In this document: one piece after another, positions 60,541 to 64,000 of the stretch | Position numbering within the stretch: position 1 is the first letter of the stretch | How the letters are laid out: each line of letters begins with the position of its first letter | Origin: Rufibacter ruber | GTDB lineage: Bacteria > Bacteroidota > Bacteroidia > Cytophagales > Hymenobacteraceae | Reading direction: 5' to 3' | DNA length: 64,000 nucleotides | Assembly: GCF_001647275.1 (NCBI RefSeq) | Contig: NZ_LRMM01000015.1 | Coordinates: 1 to 64,000 of the forward strand | Program-made: the position numbers and the translations under genes | The notes under the pieces: model-generated | The model's input: only the letters and a program-made list of their open reading frames with translations | Told to the model about the DNA's origin: nothing | Database searches by the model: none

Positions 60541-61142
60541 CTTGGGGGCCTGCTTTTGCAATGCGTAGTCTGCTGTTCCCTTGTCGGTGGCGCTTGATGC
60601 TGTATTTGGTGACTGCCAGTTGCTGCTGCTGAAATGCTTAATTCGCTGTTCCCCTGGCTTTGGTGTTTGACGCGGTGGTTTAGTAGCTGTGTTGTTTCAT
60701 CTTTTCTGGTATGCGCTCACGGCCGCGGGGCCCGTCCTGGCGGTTCGCACTGCTGTTAAAACTAGGCCCTCCGGCCTTGCCGCTGGTGCGGCACCGTATG
60801 AACAGAGGCGCTCACCGCCAGGACTGGTTTGGGTTCCTTTACTGTAGCTGCTTGTGCTGTTATGTCTGCCTCTGCAAGTAGCTGCTGCTGCCCCGCTAGC
60901 CTGAGACGGGCCCGTGATGCGCACATTCAAGGATTTGCAAATTGTCAAATTGCCGATTGTTATTGGTTTGGTTCAGACGTTTCGGAAAAAGGTAGAGACC
61001 AGGCACCGCCTTGTCTCCCACACATTCCTGATAACTCCCCTCCTCTGAGGGGCAGGGGTGGGTTTAATCCATTTGCCGCTGCAATTGCGCCTGCTCAACA
61101 GACCTCGTAGCGTCCGGAGGACCTGCGAGCGTCTGCGCCAAT
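60541..61142. repeat. large non-coding repeat, copy B
   Basis: About 0.6 kb, collinear with copy A: GCTCACGGCCGCGGGGCCC (60714), TGCTGTTAAAACTAGGCCCT (60750), GGTTCAGACGTTTCG (60969), GTAGAGACCAGGCACCGCCT (60992), CTCCCCTCCTCTGAGGGGC (61036), CGTAGCGTCCGGAGGACCTG (61106). It lacks the hairpin cassette that copy A carries. Frames inside are repeat-derived and not called. Confidence 0.65.
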
Positions 61143-61145
61143 GTT

Positions 61146-61799
61146 TCACCGCAGCACCTCCGCCACCGGAAACACCATCTTAAAATCCTGCACCGCCAGC
61201 ACAGCCAACGGCTTTAAATGCTGTACAGGCGGGAAATAGGCCGCGTCTGCCTCTAAATACGGCACGTTGGCCAGGTGGGCATGGCCGGAGGCCTGCGGCT
61301 GGGTGAGGAGCAGTCGCCCCCGCCGTTCCTGCACCACCCGGAACAGGGGAAGCAGTTTGGTGGTAACCGGAAAGGAAAAGCCTTTGGGGTGAACCTCAGC
61401 AGAGAAGAAAGTACGGCCCTCCCGGCTCACGTCAAACAACTGCGTCCCGTCTCCCTGCTTCCGGAAGTGGAAGTCGGCCACCTCTTTGGGTATGCCCCAG
61501 TTCTCCCTTCCGCTGGCGGCGCTGGCGTGGGTGGAGACGTAAATTTTTGAGATGGCAAAGGTGAGTTTTCCGCCCCGGCGGAAAATACCCGGGATAAAGA
61601 GCAGCTCCTGGTACGGCCCCACCCCCGAGGTGTCATACTTCACCGCCATCACCGCCCCCAGCCCCAGCTTGTGCTGCCTGCACAAGTCTGGGTCCAGAAA
61701 TCCGAATTGCCGGAGAAAGGCCTTCGGGAAAGCGTACAGGAAAACCGCGCCGTGGCCCGTGAGAAACCAGGGGGCGGGAACGATACCAGCAGGTGCCAT
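61146..61799 (-). CDS. acetoacetate decarboxylase-like family protein
   Basis: 217 residues from the ATG at 61799 (MAPAGIVPAPWFLTGHGAVF). The frame is open further upstream but contains a palindrome. The segment YVSTHASAASGRENWGIPKE, then VADFHF, and GVGPYQELLFIPGIF match the acetoacetate decarboxylase superfamily. The catalytic Lys cannot be placed with confidence, so the enzyme activity is open. It begins directly beside repeat copy B. Confidence 0.72.
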   Translation of the reverse strand: MAPAGIVPAPWFLTGHGAVFLYAFPKAFLRQFGFLDPDLCRQHKLGLGAVMAVKYDTSGVGPYQELLFIPGIFRRGGKLTFAISKIYVSTHASAASGRENWGIPKEVADFHFRKQGDGTQLFDVSREGRTFFSAEVHPKGFSFPVTTKLLPLFRVVQERRGRLLLTQPQASGHAHLANVPYLEADAAYFPPVQHLKPLAVLAVQDFKMVFPVAEVLR

Positions 61800-61869
61800 A
61801 GGCCAGAATGTGTTGGTGCTTTTCCTCAGAACGGAATCCTCTACCGGCAGTTGCCCTAAAAGCAGCGGG

Positions 61870-61912
61870 GCGTTTTGGGGCTGTTTTCCGGAAAACAGCC
61901 CCAAAACAGGAC
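61870..61912. repeat. dispersed palindrome with GGGGC/GCCCC core
   Basis: GCGTTTTGGGGCTGTTTTCC and its complement; self-complementary loop TTCCGGAA. Confidence 0.75.
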
Positions 61913-62065
61913 GGGGTGCGGCCAGGCCAACAAAAAAATACACCGTTCCTGCTGTGGTACAGGCTGCTCCCTTGTGGCAGCATTCTCTGGCTGATCAGCG
62001 GAAACCTGTGTCAATTAACTTCCCCGCGCCAGCCGCATTTCCCGTATCTTTGCCTAACGGCCGAA

Positions 62066-62105
62066 GCTGTTTCTGGCCTGTTTTTCCCAAAACTGAACCA
62101 AACTG
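62066..62105. repeat. dispersed palindrome, imperfect
   Basis: GCTGTTTCTGGCCTGTTTTTC with CAAAACTGAACCAAACTGG; it ends four bases before the DUF2027/Smr start. Confidence 0.5.
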
Positions 62106-62108
62106 GAT

Positions 62109-63068
62109 ATGAACATAGGAGACCGCGTACGCCTTATGCACGGCAAAGAACAAGGCGTGATTACCCGCTTTCTGGATAACAACCTGGTAGAAGTGGCCAT
62201 TGACAATGATTTCACCATACCGGTGATGCGCCGCGAGGTGGTGGTCATTGCGCAGGAAGAAGACCAACATTTCAGGAACGCCCCGGCTCCGGCTCCGGTG
62301 AAAAAAGAAGCCGCGCCGGTGGTGCCGTCTACCGCCGTGGCGGGCATCTACGTGGCCCTGGTGCATACTACGCCTGAACTGCTAGCGGTGCACCTGGTCA
62401 ACAACTCTGAGTTTGACCTGCTGTTCACCTACGGCGAGGAAACCGCTAAAGGCTACCGCGCCCAGCACAATGACAAGCTTCCGCCCAAAAAAACCAAGCC
62501 GGTGGCGCACCTGCACCTAAACGACTTTGACAAATGGCCCGACCTGGTGGTGCAATACCTACAGCACAAGACCGGTGCCAACACCCTGCTGGAGCCTGTG
62601 ACCCGCAAGCTGAAGTTCAAGGCCTCCTCGTTTTACAAGAGCAAGAAAACCGCGCCGGTGCTGCAGAAGGAAGGTTACGTTTTCCAGCTGGACTCCAAGC
62701 CTTCATTGGTGAACCCCGGGCAAATACAGGAGCAGTTGATTGAATCTTCGGCCGCGGCCGATAACATCAAAGTCACCGTGCCCAATCATGAGGTGGACCT
62801 GCATATTGAGAAACTGCTGCCCAATGAGGACCCCAAGCAGCTAAGTAATTCAGAGCTGCTGCGCACGCAGTTGGCCGCTTTTCAGGACAATTTAGACCGC
62901 GCCGTGGCCGCCAACATGCACGAGATTATCTTTATTCACGGCACCGGCAACGGCGTACTCAAAAAGGAAATCCAGAAGCTATTGAGCCGCCACCCGCACA
63001 TCAAGTTCTATGAAGACGCCCGCAAAGAGAAGTTCGGGTACGGGGCAACCCGGGTGGTCCTGAAGTAG
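62109..63068 (+). CDS. DUF2027 and Smr domain protein
   Basis: 319 residues. An N-terminal DUF2027 part (GDRVRLMHGKEQGVITRFLD, YVALVHTTPELLAVHLVNNS) leads to a C-terminal Smr domain (about 235-319: HEVDLHIEKL, FQDNLDRAVAANMHEIIFIH, GTGNGVLKKEIQKLLSRH). The Smr region (DLHIE and HGTGxGxL motifs) is shared with MutS2 and has nuclease or ribosome-rescue roles in known members. This two-domain form is typical of Bacteroidota. The action on nucleic acid here is inferred. Confidence 0.88.
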   Translation: MNIGDRVRLMHGKEQGVITRFLDNNLVEVAIDNDFTIPVMRREVVVIAQEEDQHFRNAPAPAPVKKEAAPVVPSTAVAGIYVALVHTTPELLAVHLVNNSEFDLLFTYGEETAKGYRAQHNDKLPPKKTKPVAHLHLNDFDKWPDLVVQYLQHKTGANTLLEPVTRKLKFKASSFYKSKKTAPVLQKEGYVFQLDSKPSLVNPGQIQEQLIESSAAADNIKVTVPNHEVDLHIEKLLPNEDPKQLSNSELLRTQLAAFQDNLDRAVAANMHEIIFIHGTGNGVLKKEIQKLLSRHPHIKFYEDARKEKFGYGATRVVLK

Positions 63069-63069
63069 C

Positions 63070-63118
63070 CGTTTCCGTTTTGGGGCTGTTTTCATGAAAA
63101 CAGCCCCAAAGGAAATAG
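63070..63118. repeat. dispersed palindrome with GGGGC/GCCCC core
   Basis: GTTTCCGTTTTGGGGCTGTTTT with AAAACAGCCCCAAAGGAAA; part of the right outer arm is missing. It lies between the Smr gene and rnpB. Confidence 0.7.
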
Positions 63119-63143
63119 GAACAGATTGCCCCATTTATAATGT

Positions 63144-63151
63144 TACCTTTG
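63144..63151 (+). promoter_or_regulatory. candidate rnpB promoter box
   Basis: TACCTTTG, nine bases before the first paired base of RNase P RNA. A TTG lies 15 bases upstream, closer than the usual 19. Confidence 0.5.
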
Positions 63152-63159
63152 TAAAAAAA

Positions 63160-63612
63160 TCGGCAAGCCGGCTTATCGCTGCGCCCTTAGGGGCGGAGAG
63201 GAAAGTCCGGGCAACGCAGAGCATCCTGCTTCCTAACGGGAAGGCACCTGGCGGGCGACGGCCAGGTGACAGCCAGTGCCACAGAAAAGTACCGCCCACT
63301 AATTAATTAGGAATGGGGAATTAGGGATCATTCTTAATTCTCAATTTTAAATTCTTAATTAAAAATGGGTAAGGGTGAAAAGGTGCGGTAAGAGCGCACC
63401 AGCGGCTGGGCGACCAGTCCGGCTGGGTAAACCTCAGGAGTTGAAAGACCAAATAGGCTGGCAGCGTCACTCCCCCGGGAGTGGCTAAGGGCGGCTCGTC
63501 CGATGTCAGTGGGTAGGTTGATGGAGCCCCTCCGTGAGGGCGGGCCTAGATAAATGATAAGCCATCTGCCGCCAAGGCAGAGGACAGAACCCGGCTTACA
63601 GGCTTGCCGATT
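63160..63612 (+). ncRNA. rnpB: RNase P RNA (class A)
   Basis: The catalytic RNA that matures tRNA 5' ends. The P1 helix is TCGGCAAGCC with GGCTTGCCGA, followed by a T-run terminator. The universally conserved GAGGAAAGTCCGGGC (63196) and ACAGAACCCGGCTTA (63585) form P4 and its flanks. ACAGAAAAGTACCGCC, GGTAAGGGTGAAAAGGTGCG and AGACCAAATAGGC follow the class A pattern. Where helix P12 is expected the RNA carries a 68-base AT-rich palindrome (63299-63366), separately listed. Confidence 0.95.
63299..63366 (+). repeat. AT-rich dispersed palindrome inside rnpB helix P12
   Basis: TAATTAGGAATGGGGAATT and the arm ATTCTTAATTCTCAATTTT with AAATTCTTAATTA form an imperfect helix with many G-U pairs. It is the same element as at 34011-34092 and 17050-17083. 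It sits exactly between ACCGCC and GGTAAGGG, where P12 is in other bacteria. Confidence 0.75.
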
Positions 63613-63922
63613 TTTTTTATTTATCCATTCTGGAGAATCTTCTTTAGCCTGGCTTTTGCCTCGCCATTAGCAGCCCCGCACACGAATTTTATTCCTCTCT
63701 TTTTCGTGGCCCTGAATCTGGCAACTTCAGCAGGGCTACTACCTATTTATCTGATTCTCTTCATCTTGTTAAAGATATATCCTATATTAGGCTGTGTATT
63801 ACGTTTATCAGCCTAAAACTGGGGGTAAACCGTATGTTTAGGTACGTATATAGGGGTGATAAACGTGATTATGACGGTTATACGGGAGTTGTGCGGCATT
63901 TTAAAATATTAAATAAATTACA
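63613..63922. other. intergenic region without recognised features
   Basis: A reading frame at 63604-63816 starts inside the rnpB terminator and has no recognisable domain, so I do not call it. I see no RNA or repeat here. Confidence 0.4.
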
Positions 63923-64000
63923 ATGGAATATACATCTGTGTACGGCTATATCAAAATCGACCGAGATTATGAAGAATCCGTCAATCATATAAAAAGTTTA
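63923..64000 (+). CDS. start of a gene cut by the window end
   Basis: An ATG at 63923 opens MEYTSVYGYIKIDRDYEESV and continues past 64000. The composition looks coding, but 26 codons do not allow identification. Confidence 0.45.
   Translation, partial: MEYTSVYGYIKIDRDYEESVNHIKSL

Larger units (their letters stand above)
61800..62108. other. divergent gap with two palindromes
   Basis: Copies of the dispersed palindrome at 61870-61912 (perfect, GGGGC core) and 62066-62105 (imperfect). A TATCTTTG box at 62045-62052 could serve the DUF2027/Smr gene. Confidence 0.5.

Noticed and set aside
63604-63816. 70-residue hydrophobic protein after rnpB
   Set aside because: It begins within the RNase P terminator, has no domain or ribosome binding site, and hydrophobic bias is typical of T-rich non-coding DNA.

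Overview
The window looks like a chromosomal segment of an aerobic Bacteroidota bacterium, most likely of the Hymenobacteraceae (Rufibacter/Pontibacter type). That assignment is inference. It rests on: promoters of the Bacteroidota form TAnnTTTG; a type IX secretion cargo with a gliding-motility C-terminal domain; many short lipoproteins; the operon order trpEGDCFBA-aroF; a TPR/ligand-binding lipoprotein style; and moderate GC with AT-rich islands.

Layout. 1-1290: gene-poor, with two attC-like sites bounding two related cassette-like units. 1291-7225: ybaB, a family-2 glycosyltransferase, pspC, a TPR lipoprotein, pdhB, a lipoprotein and a methyltransferase. 7456-14324: a two-component cluster with three related histidine kinases, two receiver-only regulators and one hybrid kinase. 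14787-19026: DinB, a guanine-deaminase-like enzyme, an OBAP-family lipoprotein, a hairpin array and ffh. 19271-30970: a surface polysaccharide cluster (two glycosyltransferases, deacetylase, flippase, FkbM methyltransferase, Gfo/Idh oxidoreductase, DegT aminotransferase) with an AT-rich T9SS cargo gene inside. 31196-34749: a lipoprotein, a glycosyltransferase, an FtsE-like ATPase and a transaldolase-like aldolase. 34861-36600: a large non-coding repeat, a second hairpin array and the SRP RNA gene. 36600-48532: guaA, an ABC ligand-binding protein, hemL, and a SRPBCC/VOC/DoxX cluster. 48946-59336: a degenerate aromatic amino acid hydroxylase and the full trp operon, both with attenuator leaders. 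59584-64000: DUF2279, a second large repeat copy, an ADC-family protein, DUF2027/Smr and rnpB.

How it works together. The trp operon makes tryptophan from chorismate, with a DAHP synthase as its last gene. Its leader encodes a 19-residue peptide with tandem Trp codons and mutually exclusive antiterminator and terminator hairpins. The hydroxylase-like gene downstream has its own terminator leader but has lost all three iron ligands. SRP protein and SRP RNA genes are both present, 17 kb apart.

The striking layer is non-coding. About 35 copies of one palindrome (outer arm CTGTTTT, variable GC core, inner arm TGTTTT) occur, one in every convergent gap long enough to hold it. Two four-hairpin cassettes share stem flanks but differ in a concerted, compensatory way in the core. 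An AT-rich dispersed palindrome replaces helix P12 of RNase P RNA. Three conserved genes (a glycosyltransferase, a deacetylase, hemL) each carry one apparent single-base loss that can be placed in a C or G run, which suggests sequence error rather than real pseudogenes.
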